From the NCBI GenBank assembly GCA_034521955.1, contig JAXHLT010000006.1, positions 190,850-254,849 on the forward strand: a stretch of DNA of 64,000 nucleotides, written 5' to 3'. The first letter of the stretch is position 1. Each line of letters begins with the position of its first letter. The stretch comes from M55B127 sp034521955 (GTDB taxonomy: Bacteria > Bacillota > Halanaerobiia > Halanaerobiales > M55B127). The notes below the pieces were generated by a model. That model was not told where the DNA came from, searched no databases, and saw only the letters and a list, made by a program, of their open reading frames with translations. The position numbers were made by a program, and so were the translations under genes. Shown here one piece after another: positions 19,228 to 27,258 of the stretch.

Positions 19228-20378
19228 TGGGCTTAGTTATTGATGAATTCTATAAAAGTGTACCCAAACACGGACAGGTTGTCTGTGGTGATAATGTTGA
19301 AATAATAAAAAATGATCAAGAAACTATTGTAGTATTATCAGATGGACTAGGAAGTGGAGTTAAAGCCAATATTCTTTCAACATTAACATCTAAGATTGCA
19401 GTTGGTCTAATTGATAAAAAGTTACCTTTAATCGAGATTGTTGAGACCATAATTGCAACTTTACCGATCTGTCAAGTAAGGGAGATAGCCTATTCCACAT
19501 TGGCAGTTTTAAAACTTACCAATGATGGATATGCACATATTATTGAGATAGATACACCTTCCATATTCCTTGTTAGGGATAAAAAGGTTGAAAAGATAGC
19601 TATGGAAGAAAGAAAGATTTTTGATAAAACTGTTCGCGAAGCAAAGGTTAAAATTAAGCAGTCTGATAAGATATTTATGGTTAGTGATGGAGTAATTCAT
19701 GCTGGTATTGGAGCACTATTGGACTTTGGACTCGGTTGGGAAGGTTTTGCACGACACATAAATAATGTGGCTGATAGCTATCATGACTTAAAAAATATGA
19801 TTGAAAAGTTAATTGATATTTGTATGGCATATTATCTGATGGAACCCGGTGATGATTTTACAGTCTTGGGATTAAGCTTTAGAGAAAAAAGAAAGTTAAC
19901 TATGTTAAGCGGACCACCTCAAGATCCTAAAAAAGATGAGAAAGTGATTTTTGAACTACTGGAAGGACCGGGTAGAAAAGTTGTTAGTGGGGGAACAACA
20001 GCCCACATTGTAGCAAGAGAGTTAAACCAAAAGGTAGAGTCTACCTTTGATTATTATGATAAAGATGTACCACCTATTATGAAATTAAAGGGAATGGATT
20101 TAGTTACAGAAGGACTACTTACCTTAAACAAGACAGCTGATTATCTAGACAAACATAAACTAGGTCAGCTTTATCCAGAAGGAAAAGATGGAGCTTCAAG
20201 ATTAATTAGAATGCTTTTAGCAACTGACTATATAAAAATGATTGTAGGTAGGGCAGTAAATGAGTCTCATCAAAGCCTAAACCTACCTTTAGAACTGGGT
20301 ATTAGAACTCAGGTCATGAATAGAATAGCACAGAGTTTAAAGAAGTTAAATAAAGATGTAGAAATATTTTGGTATTAG
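19227..20378 (+). CDS. SpoIIE-family (PP2C-type) serine phosphatase in hydrogenase module
   Basis: This 383-residue protein has a PP2C/SpoIIE-type phosphatase domain in its first 225 residues, with metal-binding acidic motifs LSDGLGSGVKAN, MVSDGVIHAG and EPGDDFTVLGLSF. The C-terminal 155 residues (from KKDEKVIFELLEGPGRKVVSGGTTA) form a separate domain that I did not identify. It starts at ATG 19227 overlapping the preceding stop as TAATG, so it is translationally coupled to the PAS sensor. The pairing suggests redox sensing by the Fe-S/PAS protein controls a phosphatase, which in turn controls an unknown phosphoprotein. The signalling direction is inference. Confidence 0.88.
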   Translation: MGLVIDEFYKSVPKHGQVVCGDNVEIIKNDQETIVVLSDGLGSGVKANILSTLTSKIAVGLIDKKLPLIEIVETIIATLPICQVREIAYSTLAVLKLTNDGYAHIIEIDTPSIFLVRDKKVEKIAMEERKIFDKTVREAKVKIKQSDKIFMVSDGVIHAGIGALLDFGLGWEGFARHINNVADSYHDLKNMIEKLIDICMAYYLMEPGDDFTVLGLSFREKRKLTMLSGPPQDPKKDEKVIFELLEGPGRKVVSGGTTAHIVARELNQKVESTFDYYDKDVPPIMKLKGMDLVTEGLLTLNKTADYLDKHKLGQLYPEGKDGASRLIRMLLATDYIKMIVGRAVNESHQSLNLPLELGIRTQVMNRIAQSLKKLNKDVEIFWY

Positions 20379-20408
20379 TCAAATAAATAAGACAGGAGTG
20401 ATATTTAA

Positions 20409-20654
20409 ATGAGTAAGGTAAAAGTAGAAATCTGTATAGGAACCCCCTGTTACTTAATGGGAGCAAGAGAGTTAATCGATGAGATGCAGAGGATGAAAAA
20501 AGAATATGAAGATAAAATCGAATTAAAATCACTACATTGTATAGAAGAAAGATGTGAAATGGCACCAATTGTAAAAGTAAATGGAGAGATATATGAAGAA
20601 GTAACTTATGATAAACTACAAAAATTAGTCAAAGAAAAGTTAGCTAGACTGTAG
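20409..20654 (+). CDS. Thioredoxin-like [2Fe-2S] ferredoxin-domain protein, second copy
   Basis: This 81-residue paralogue of the protein at 17271 has CIGTPC and a second pair in CIEERC, giving the same C-x4-C and C-x3-C spacing. It starts at ATG 20409 behind AGGAG and ends 12 bases before the catalytic hydrogenase. Its position suggests it serves the catalytic subunit, while the first copy serves the sensor-like subunit. That split is inference from gene order. Confidence 0.82.
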   Translation: MSKVKVEICIGTPCYLMGARELIDEMQRMKKEYEDKIELKSLHCIEERCEMAPIVKVNGEIYEEVTYDKLQKLVKEKLARL

Positions 20655-20666
20655 AGGGGGATTAAA

Positions 20667-22121
20667 ATGGCAGCAAATACAGTATCAGAAATTGTAAAAA
20701 TTAAAAGGAAAATATATATAGAACTTGCAAAACAGGTATTAAACGATAAGATTGATGAAAGAATCGATAAGATTCCATATAAAATTGCCAAAGAAGATGG
20801 AGATAGATATAGGTGTTGTGTACATAAAGAGAGAGCAATTATGGGAGAAAGAATTAAACTAGCCTTAGGATTTGATCCTCAGTTACACAAAGATGAAACC
20901 CCTGCAGATCTATTAAAAAGAGAAGGGGAAGAAGACTGCTGTAGTAATATAGTAAATGTGATTGAACTTGCCTGTGACAGCTGTCCGATTGATAAATATA
21001 CTGTGACTGATTCATGTAGAAACTGTGTTGCACATAAATGTGTTAATGTATGTCCGGTTGATGCAATTGTAACAATCCAAAACAAGGCATTTATTGACCA
21101 AAAGAAATGTATAGAATGCGGCCGCTGTAGTCAAGTCTGTCCATATGGTGCAATCCATGAAAATATTAGACCATGTGTTAGAGCCTGTAGTGTGGATGCT
21201 TTAACTTCAAATAGTGAACGCAAGGCAAAGATAGATTACAGTAAATGTGTAGACTGTGGGAGCTGTATTCAGGCCTGTCCTTTTGGTGCAATTAGTGATA
21301 GCACTGATCTGGTAAATGTATGTAGAACAATCATAGACCAAGATAAAAAGATGACTGTGATGTTGGCTCCATCCTTTGTAGGACAATTCGGGGCAAAGAT
21401 AGAACCGGAAGTAATAAAAAGTGCTTTAAAAGAGATTGGTTTTGATGATGTAGTTGAAGTAGGTTTAGGTGCAGATATGGTTGCCTTAGAAGAAGGAGAT
21501 GAACTAAAAGAAAAAATAGCAGAAGATGATTTTCTATTAAGTTCCTGCTGTCCTTCTTTTAAAAAGACGGTTGATAAACATTTTCCGATTTTAAATCAAA
21601 AAGTATCTAAAACAGTATCACCAATGGTTAAAATTGCGCAAAAGATAAAAGAAACAACAGATCATGAAACAGTATTTATCGGACCCTGTGTATCTAAAAA
21701 GGCAGAGTCCTGTAATTATTCATCAGTTGATTATGTATTAACATTTGAAGAACTGCTCTGTATTATAGTAGCTTCTAATATGAATCTTGCAAACTATGAA
21801 CAAAAAGAAAAGATGAACGATTCTTCCGCTCACGGACGTCAGTTTGCATATAGTGGAGGATTATCTGCTGTAATGTTAGATCTTTTAGGTGATAAGATAG
21901 ATGTTATTAAAGGTGATGGCTTAGATCAGTGTATGGACCTATTAGAAAAGATAATGGAAGATGAAATTGAACTGGACTTTATGGAAGGTATGGCCTGTCA
22001 GGGTGGTTGTGCAGGTGGTCCTGCTAATCTTAACAAAACACAAGTAACTAAAAAGTTAGTAGAGATCTTTGCAAAAAAAGCAGAAAATAAAAAAGCTGAT
22101 CAAAATGAAAAAACAGCATAA
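20667..22121 (+). CDS. [FeFe] hydrogenase, catalytic-type subunit
   Basis: This 484-residue protein should reduce protons to H2 with ferredoxin-level electrons. The N-terminal third holds several [4Fe-4S] motifs: CDSCP...CRNCVAHKCVNVCP, CIECGRCSQVCP, CVRAC and CVDCGSCIQACP. The H-cluster ligands are present: SSCCPSF (C294, C295), GPCVSKKAE (C341) and EGMACQGGCAGGP (C444, C448). Two deviations from the classical enzyme are Gly for Met in the second motif and Phe for Trp in the first, as in Hfs-type hydrogenases. There is no signal peptide, so it is cytoplasmic. It is the last enzyme gene of the module, expected to reoxidise ferredoxin during fermentation. Maturases HydEFG are not in this window. 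Confidence 0.92.
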   Translation: MAANTVSEIVKIKRKIYIELAKQVLNDKIDERIDKIPYKIAKEDGDRYRCCVHKERAIMGERIKLALGFDPQLHKDETPADLLKREGEEDCCSNIVNVIELACDSCPIDKYTVTDSCRNCVAHKCVNVCPVDAIVTIQNKAFIDQKKCIECGRCSQVCPYGAIHENIRPCVRACSVDALTSNSERKAKIDYSKCVDCGSCIQACPFGAISDSTDLVNVCRTIIDQDKKMTVMLAPSFVGQFGAKIEPEVIKSALKEIGFDDVVEVGLGADMVALEEGDELKEKIAEDDFLLSSCCPSFKKTVDKHFPILNQKVSKTVSPMVKIAQKIKETTDHETVFIGPCVSKKAESCNYSSVDYVLTFEELLCIIVASNMNLANYEQKEKMNDSSAHGRQFAYSGGLSAVMLDLLGDKIDVIKGDGLDQCMDLLEKIMEDEIELDFMEGMACQGGCAGGPANLNKTQVTKKLVEIFAKKAENKKADQNEKTA

Positions 22122-22416
22122 AACAGAAGTTAATAGAGTTGATAGGCTGATCTTTGTTTTTACATCTTCTTTGAATATTTTAATTTATAGCAATCAAAAA
22201 AAAGGATTAGATACACTTTATCAAGAAATAATAAAATTAGATGAAAAATCCATGAAGTTTGATAATATTTTAGATAAAGTAGAAGAAGTGTTTAATAATA
22301 TAGTGTTATTAAACAAAGCTGATGTAGATATAATGAAAACAAATTCCAGTAAAAAGTTAGACCTATTTAAGACTGATGATAAGTCTCCCTGGAAATATAT
22401 TTTAACTACCAATTAA
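22105..22416 (+). CDS. Hypothetical protein downstream of hydrogenase
   Basis: A frame of 103 codons from ATG 22105 overlaps the hydrogenase end by 17 bases. The product has a short hydrophobic stretch (RLIFVFTSSLNILIYSN) and a charged C-terminal half. No family was recognised and the ribosome binding site is weak, so a start further downstream, such as TTG 22139-type codons, cannot be excluded. It is supported by being an uninterrupted frame that fills the gap before the ferredoxin promoter. Confidence that it is a real gene is moderate at best. Confidence 0.42.
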   Translation: MKKQHKTEVNRVDRLIFVFTSSLNILIYSNQKKGLDTLYQEIIKLDEKSMKFDNILDKVEEVFNNIVLLNKADVDIMKTNSSKKLDLFKTDDKSPWKYILTTN

Positions 22417-22421
22417 TAGTT

Positions 22422-22450
22422 TTGACAATTGTGTTTACTATCTATATAAT
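22422..22450 (+). promoter_or_regulatory. Perfect consensus sigma-A promoter of the ferredoxin gene
   Basis: TTGACA (22422-22427), 17 bases, TATAAT (22445-22450): both hexamers and the spacing are consensus. It lies 55 bases before the ferredoxin start and indicates high constitutive expression. Confidence 0.9.
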
Positions 22451-22504
22451 TGTTTTAAAGTAATAATAATCTTGAAACAAATACTCAAGGAGGTGAAGTT
22501 TGTA

Positions 22505-22675
22505 ATGGCATATGTTATATCCGATGAATGTATTATGTGTGGAGCATGTGAACCAGAATGTCCAGTAGATGCAATAAGTGAAGGTGATACACAATATGTA
22601 ATTGATGCTGACCTTTGTATTGATTGTGGAGCGTGTGCAGAAGTATGTCCTGTAGATGCTATTAGCCCTGAGTAA
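22505..22675 (+). CDS. 2[4Fe-4S] ferredoxin
   Basis: A 56-residue clostridial-type ferredoxin with two CxxCxxCxxxCP motifs (CIMCGACEPECP and CIDCGACAEVCP). It is the soluble low-potential electron carrier between pyruvate oxidation and hydrogenase. A longer frame starts at 22472, but AAGGAGGTGA at 22487-22496 is an ideal binding site for ATG 22505, and MAYVISDECI is the usual N-terminus. It is a single-gene unit with its own consensus promoter and terminator, next to the hydrogenase module it probably serves. Confidence 0.96.
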   Translation: MAYVISDECIMCGACEPECPVDAISEGDTQYVIDADLCIDCGACAEVCPVDAISPE

Positions 22676-22700
22676 TAAAACATAGATGAATATAGGAAAT

Positions 22701-22733
22701 TAAATACCGGGGTTTAGTTACTCCGGTATTTTA
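22701..22733 (+). terminator. Terminator of ferredoxin gene
   Basis: AAATACCGG (22702-22710) pairs with CCGGTATTT (22723-22731) around a 12-base loop, followed by a short T-rich tail. Confidence 0.8.
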
Positions 22734-22788
22734 ATATTCATTTTTTAAATTATATTTAAATTATTTAATTACAGTTAACAGTTTGTCC

Positions 22789-22820
22789 TCTCAAAGCAGG
22801 ATTTAATTGGGCTTTAGAGA
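22789..22820 (+). other. Hairpin in the glyA upstream region
   Basis: TCTCAAAGC (22789-22797) can pair with GCTTTAGAGA (22811-22820) with one bulged A, leaving a 13-base loop. No T-run follows, so it is not a terminator. It lies about 50 bases before the glyA start. It may be a leader structure or operator, and no known riboswitch was recognised. Confidence 0.35.
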
Positions 22821-22869
22821 ATACATAAAATGATAAAGAGTTAGATATTTTTGTGAAGGGGTTGATATA

Positions 22870-24099
22870 TTGAGTTCTCTAAAAGAAGTAGATCCAAAAT
22901 TAGCAGGGTTTATTAAAAAAGAAGAAACAAGACAGGCAAGAAATATTGAGTTGATAGCTTCAGAAAACTTTGTAAGTGAGGCAGTTTTAGAAGCTGCTGG
23001 TTCAGTTTTAACCAACAAGTATGCTGAAGGTTATCCTCATAAAAGATATTACGGAGGTTGTGAAGAAGTTGATAAGGTTGAAGATTTAGCTATCGAAAGA
23101 GCTAAAAAAATATTTGGTGCTGATCACGCTAATGTTCAACCACATTCAGGCTCACAAGCCAACCAGGCAGTATACTTTGCTAAAGTACCTTTAGGTGAAA
23201 CAATTTTGGCAATGGACTTAACACATGGTGGACACCTAACCCATGGTAGTCCAGTAAATATGTCAGGTAAATACTATAACTTTGTTCATTATGGTGTAAC
23301 TAAAGACAGAGAGATAATAGATTATGACCAGGTAGAAAAAATGGCTAAAGAATATAAGCCTAAGTTAATTGTAGCCGGTGCAAGTGCTTATCCAAGAGTA
23401 ATTAACTTTAAAAGATTTAAACAGATTGCTGATGAAGTTGGAGCTATGTTTATGGTGGATATGGCCCATATAGCAGGATTAGTTGCAGCAGGTTACCATC
23501 CAAATCCTGTTGAACACGCTGACTTTGTAACGACAACTACCCATAAAACCTTACGAGGTACAAGGGGTGGACTAATCTTATGTAAAGAGGAACATGCTAA
23601 AGATATTGATAAAGCAATATTCCCTGGTATTCAAGGTGGACCTTTAATGCATATAATTGCTGCCAAAGCAGTTGGCTTTAAAGAAGCAATGACAGATGAC
23701 TTTAAAGACTATCAAAAACAAATTATAGACAATGCCCAGGCTTTAGCTACTAAACTGAAAAGCTTTGGATTAAGATTAGTATCTGGTGGAACAGATAACC
23801 ATCTTATACTTGTTGATTTAAACAATACAAATATTACTGGAAAAGATGCAGAGGTTGCTCTTGATAAAGTAGGTATTACGGTTAATAAAAATACTATTCC
23901 ATTTGAAACAAGAAGTCCTTTTGTAACAAGTGGGATTAGAATCGGAACTCCTGCAGTAACAACAAGAGGTATGAAAGAAAAAGAGATGAAGTTAATCGGA
24001 GAATATATCTTTGAATGTTTAAAAAATATTGATGATGAAGATAAATTAAAAGAAATTCAGAAAAAAGTTTATAAACTTTCTGAAAAATTTTCTGGTTAA
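22870..24099 (+). CDS. glyA: Serine hydroxymethyltransferase
   Basis: A PLP enzyme interconverting serine plus tetrahydrofolate and glycine plus methylene-tetrahydrofolate. The 409-residue length is normal. The PLP lysine is K226 in TTTTHKTLRGTRGG, and IELIASENFVS and YAEGYPHKRYYGGCEEVD are the substrate-binding regions of the family. The start is TTG 22870 behind AAGGGG. It is monocistronic, flanked by the ferredoxin terminator and a hairpin at 24154. It provides one-carbon units and links to the serine dehydratase at 8.8 kb. Confidence 0.98.
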   Translation: MSSLKEVDPKLAGFIKKEETRQARNIELIASENFVSEAVLEAAGSVLTNKYAEGYPHKRYYGGCEEVDKVEDLAIERAKKIFGADHANVQPHSGSQANQAVYFAKVPLGETILAMDLTHGGHLTHGSPVNMSGKYYNFVHYGVTKDREIIDYDQVEKMAKEYKPKLIVAGASAYPRVINFKRFKQIADEVGAMFMVDMAHIAGLVAAGYHPNPVEHADFVTTTTHKTLRGTRGGLILCKEEHAKDIDKAIFPGIQGGPLMHIIAAKAVGFKEAMTDDFKDYQKQIIDNAQALATKLKSFGLRLVSGGTDNHLILVDLNNTNITGKDAEVALDKVGITVNKNTIPFETRSPFVTSGIRIGTPAVTTRGMKEKEMKLIGEYIFECLKNIDDEDKLKEIQKKVYKLSEKFSG

Positions 24100-24153
24100 A
24101 AAGTTGCAATATTGTCAGTAATTAATTAAAATTAAAGTAGGTAGATAATCATA

Positions 24154-24181
24154 TTGAGGGGTGTTTGCCCCTCAATAGGTT
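24154..24181 (+). terminator. Probable terminator of glyA
   Basis: TTGAGGGG (24154-24161) pairs perfectly with CCCCTCAA (24168-24175) around a six-base loop. The tail is only weakly T-rich. Confidence 0.6.
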
Positions 24182-24218
24182 TATACCAATAAAATATCAA
24201 AGTTAGGAAGGTAATATC

Positions 24219-25016
24219 TTGTATAAATTAGTAGTGATTGACTTAGATAACACTTTGTTAAATTCCAGTCAGAAAATTAGTGAAAAAAACAAGGAAACAA
24301 TTAAGAAGGTACAACAAAAAGGTATTGAAGTAATGATAGCGACAGGAAGGATGTTTGTTTCAGCATATCCTTATCTAAAAGAACTAGGTTTAGAAAAAGA
24401 AGTTATAGTTTACAATGGATCAATGGTTAAAAATATTAAAGAAAATAGGATAATCTATCATAATCCGATTAAAAAAGAATATGCCAAAGAAATTATTAAA
24501 GATATTAAAAGTAAAGATCTGCATATCAACTTATATCAAAATGACAAACTATATGTTGATAAGGATAATGAATATAAAAGAAGATATGAAAAAATTTCCG
24601 GAATAAATGCTATCCAGGTTGATAATCTAAATCAATTTGATTATGATGCCCCAACAAAACTTCTCATTATTGAAGACGACCGTGAAAAACACCAGTACTA
24701 TCATAAATATCTAAGAGAGACATATAATGATATTATTGATGTAACTGAATCTAAAGAGTACTTTATTGAAATAGGAGCTAAGGGAGTAAATAAAGGAAGA
24801 GCCCTCCAGAAAATAATTCAAACTAAAGGTATTAGACAGGATGAAATAATTGCAATAGGCGATAGTTATAATGATATCGAGATGTTAAGTTTTGCTCACA
24901 TTGGAGTAGCAATGGAAAATGCTGCTCATAAAATAAAAGATATGGCAGATGTAATTGCACCACATCATGATAATGACGGAGTAGCCTTGATACTTGATAA
25001 GTTAATATTGAACTAA
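24219..25016 (+). CDS. Cof-type HAD-superfamily phosphatase
   Basis: This 265-residue cytoplasmic hydrolase has the HAD motifs: nucleophile DLDNTLL at residues 7-13 (D7 likely), Ser/Thr motif IATGR, a C2-type cap (about 85-195), and GDSYNDIEML with the metal-binding aspartates. Family members dephosphorylate sugar phosphates, flavin or PLP; the substrate cannot be read from sequence. It starts at TTG 24219 after GGAAGG and seems to be a single gene. Confidence 0.92.
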   Translation: MYKLVVIDLDNTLLNSSQKISEKNKETIKKVQQKGIEVMIATGRMFVSAYPYLKELGLEKEVIVYNGSMVKNIKENRIIYHNPIKKEYAKEIIKDIKSKDLHINLYQNDKLYVDKDNEYKRRYEKISGINAIQVDNLNQFDYDAPTKLLIIEDDREKHQYYHKYLRETYNDIIDVTESKEYFIEIGAKGVNKGRALQKIIQTKGIRQDEIIAIGDSYNDIEMLSFAHIGVAMENAAHKIKDMADVIAPHHDNDGVALILDKLILN

Positions 25017-25090
25017 GTCATTAAAAAGTTTAGAACTATTATAAATTAAACTGTCCAGTCTGTATTGTTTAATATCAAGGAGGGATTAGT

Positions 25091-26449
25091 ATGGCTAATT
25101 TTAACTTCGCAAAAAAATATGCAGCTGAAAAGTTGATGGGAAAGGGACTAAGCTATATTGAAAAAGATCCGGAAAAAAACTTTGTGAAAATACTAAATCT
25201 GGCAGACAAGGTTGCCAGTGCTGATAAACATCACAGGCAGATTGAAGCTATCAGAGAAAACTACAAAAATAATCCCGCTATTCAAAGTTATGTAAAAAAG
25301 TTGAGTAATGTTGCTTCAAGTTATAAGGAAGGACTGTTAATGAACTTTTTTGTAAACTCTGCTTTATTGGGTATTCCATACCAGGAGAAGATGTCAGAAA
25401 AACTTGGGTATGGTGTTCCTTGGGCAATTTTGATGGATCCAACAAGTGCCTGTAACCTAAACTGTGAAGGTTGTTGGGCAGGTAAATATGAAAAAGGAGA
25501 TACCCTTGAGTTTGAAACAATGGATAGAATTATTAATGAAGCAAAAGATTTGGGTATTTATTTCATAATCTTTTCAGGAGGAGAACCTACCGTTTATCCT
25601 CGTTTAATGGAACTTATTGAAAAACATCCGGATGTAGGATTTATGATGTATACGAATGGAACATTAATAGATGATGAAATGGCAGACAAGATGCTTGAAT
25701 TAGGTAATATAACACCTGCGATTAGCCTGGAAGGTTTTAAAGAACATACTGATCAGCGCAGAGGTGATGGTGTCTTTGATAAGATCATGGAAACCATGGA
25801 TCGCTTGCGTGAAAGAGGAATAGTATTTGGAACCAGTATCACGGCTACGAGAAATAATGTCTATGACTTATTTGAAACTGATGAATTTTATGAGATGCTT
25901 ATCGAAAAAGGAGCAGCATACAGCTGGATTTTCCACTATATGCCGATCGGTAAAGACCCAAATCTAGATCTGATGTTAACACCAAAGCAGAGAGCCTTTA
26001 TGGCTGAAAGGATTCCAGAACTTAGAGGTAATAAACCACTTTTTGCAATCGACTTTTGGAATGATGGTACATATAGTGGGGGATGTATTGCTGGAGGTAG
26101 AAGATACTTTCATATTAATGCAAAAGGGGATGTAGAACCCTGTGCATTTGTCCATTTCTCTACTGATAATATTAAAGATAAAAGTCTTAAAGAAGTCTTA
26201 GATAACCCATTATTTAAAGCTTATCAAAAAAGACAACCTTTTAATGAAAATTCATTAAGGCCCTGTCCAATTATTGATAACAACCCAGCTTTAAGAGAGA
26301 TGGTAAAAGAGTCTAATGCTAAACCAACTCATGATGGTGCAGCAGATGTTGTAAGTGAAGAAGTAGGAAGACAGCTTGAAGAACTGGCAGAACGCTGGCA
26401 GGAAGTATCCTGGCCGATCCATCAGGATAGGGTTAATAAAGACAACTAA
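25091..26449 (+). CDS. Radical SAM protein with C-terminal cysteine-rich region
   Basis: This 452-residue protein has an N-terminal region of about 110 residues, then a radical SAM core with CNLNCEGC (C121, C125, C128) binding the SAM [4Fe-4S] cluster and SGGEP as the SAM-binding motif. A SPASM-like C-terminus (GGCIAGGRRYFHINAKGDVEPCAFVHF, later RPCPI) may hold an auxiliary cluster. It starts at ATG 25091 after AAGGAGG. It is a single gene with its own terminator and no peptide or tRNA substrate next to it. The function is unknown. Confidence 0.88.
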   Translation: MANFNFAKKYAAEKLMGKGLSYIEKDPEKNFVKILNLADKVASADKHHRQIEAIRENYKNNPAIQSYVKKLSNVASSYKEGLLMNFFVNSALLGIPYQEKMSEKLGYGVPWAILMDPTSACNLNCEGCWAGKYEKGDTLEFETMDRIINEAKDLGIYFIIFSGGEPTVYPRLMELIEKHPDVGFMMYTNGTLIDDEMADKMLELGNITPAISLEGFKEHTDQRRGDGVFDKIMETMDRLRERGIVFGTSITATRNNVYDLFETDEFYEMLIEKGAAYSWIFHYMPIGKDPNLDLMLTPKQRAFMAERIPELRGNKPLFAIDFWNDGTYSGGCIAGGRRYFHINAKGDVEPCAFVHFSTDNIKDKSLKEVLDNPLFKAYQKRQPFNENSLRPCPIIDNNPALREMVKESNAKPTHDGAADVVSEEVGRQLEELAERWQEVSWPIHQDRVNKDN

Positions 26450-26466
26450 GTAATAATAGGTATTTT

Positions 26467-26490
26467 AAGCCCCTTATTTAGGGGCTTTTC
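26467..26490 (+). terminator. Terminator of radical SAM gene
   Basis: AAGCCCCT (26467-26474) pairs with AGGGGCTT (26480-26487) over a five-base loop, followed by a pyrimidine-rich tail. Confidence 0.85.
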
Positions 26491-26496
26491 CTTTTC

Positions 26497-26525
26497 TTTA
26501 CAATGATTTTTATAAGTGATATAAT
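26497..26525 (+). promoter_or_regulatory. Sigma-A promoter of the YesL-like/glucokinase pair
   Basis: TTTACA (26497-26502), 17-base spacer, TATAAT (26520-26525), 35 bases before the GTG start at 26560. Confidence 0.8.
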
Positions 26526-26559
26526 AAATTTGAATTTTTAACAATCAGGAGGCAGTATT

Positions 26560-27258
26560 GTGAAGATATGGCAGGTATTAAAAAAATCTACATCTCAAAC
26601 TTATGATAAGTTATTTAAGTTTGCTATTTTAAATGTAATTTGGTTTTTACTATCAACAGTTGTTGTATATATAGGTTATTATGGCCTATATCTTCGGGCC
26701 TATTATCTATTAATTGTACCTATTATATTTATAGGGCCCTTTTTTATAAGTGGATTAATGATGGGTATTGATTATATAAAGTTTAAGGACTTTGTTATTA
26801 AAAAGTATTTTTCATATATAAAAGAAAATTTCAAGAGAGGCCTTGTTGGTTTTCTCTTTACTTTTTTTATATATATAATACTATTTGTTGACTTTGTATT
26901 CTTTTTTAGAAAAGGTACAGACAACTTATTTATGTTAATTTTAGCTGTATTAATTTTATACATAATCATCTTTTTTTCAATGATGCAGTGTACTTTCTGG
27001 GGTTATTTAGCTTTAAATAAAGATTTGAGTATTAAAAAGGTAATAAAAAATTCATTTTTAACTACTATAGACAACCTAGTTTTTACATTTTTATGGTTTA
27101 TTGTAGTATTAATTATATCATCAATACTAATTATAACAGGTTTCGGAATAGCAGTTCTGTTAATGAACTTTGTTTCATTAATGGTATTACATGCTACAAT
27201 AGAAATTTCCTCTAAGTACGACAAAATAGAGATAGAGGAGTTGAATCAAGATGAGTAA
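26560..27258 (+). CDS. YesL/DUF624-like integral membrane protein
   Basis: This 232-residue protein is strongly hydrophobic with about five or six membrane segments and a short acidic C-terminus. The general layout and the N-terminal region (WQVLKKSTSQTYDKLFKFAILNVIWFL) resemble the YesL/DUF624 family, which often lies beside carbohydrate-use genes. It starts at GTG 26560 after AGGAGG and overlaps the glucokinase by 8 bases, so the two are co-translated. The function is unknown; the context suggests sugar metabolism. Confidence 0.7.
   Translation: MKIWQVLKKSTSQTYDKLFKFAILNVIWFLLSTVVVYIGYYGLYLRAYYLLIVPIIFIGPFFISGLMMGIDYIKFKDFVIKKYFSYIKENFKRGLVGFLFTFFIYIILFVDFVFFFRKGTDNLFMLILAVLILYIIIFFSMMQCTFWGYLALNKDLSIKKVIKNSFLTTIDNLVFTFLWFIVVLIISSILIITGFGIAVLLMNFVSLMVLHATIEISSKYDKIEIEELNQDE

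Noticed and set aside
24104..24132. Promoter TTGCAA-17-TAAAAT followed by the hairpin at 24154, as an attenuator for the HAD gene
   Set aside because: The hairpin is more simply the glyA terminator and no leader peptide or alternative pairing was found.
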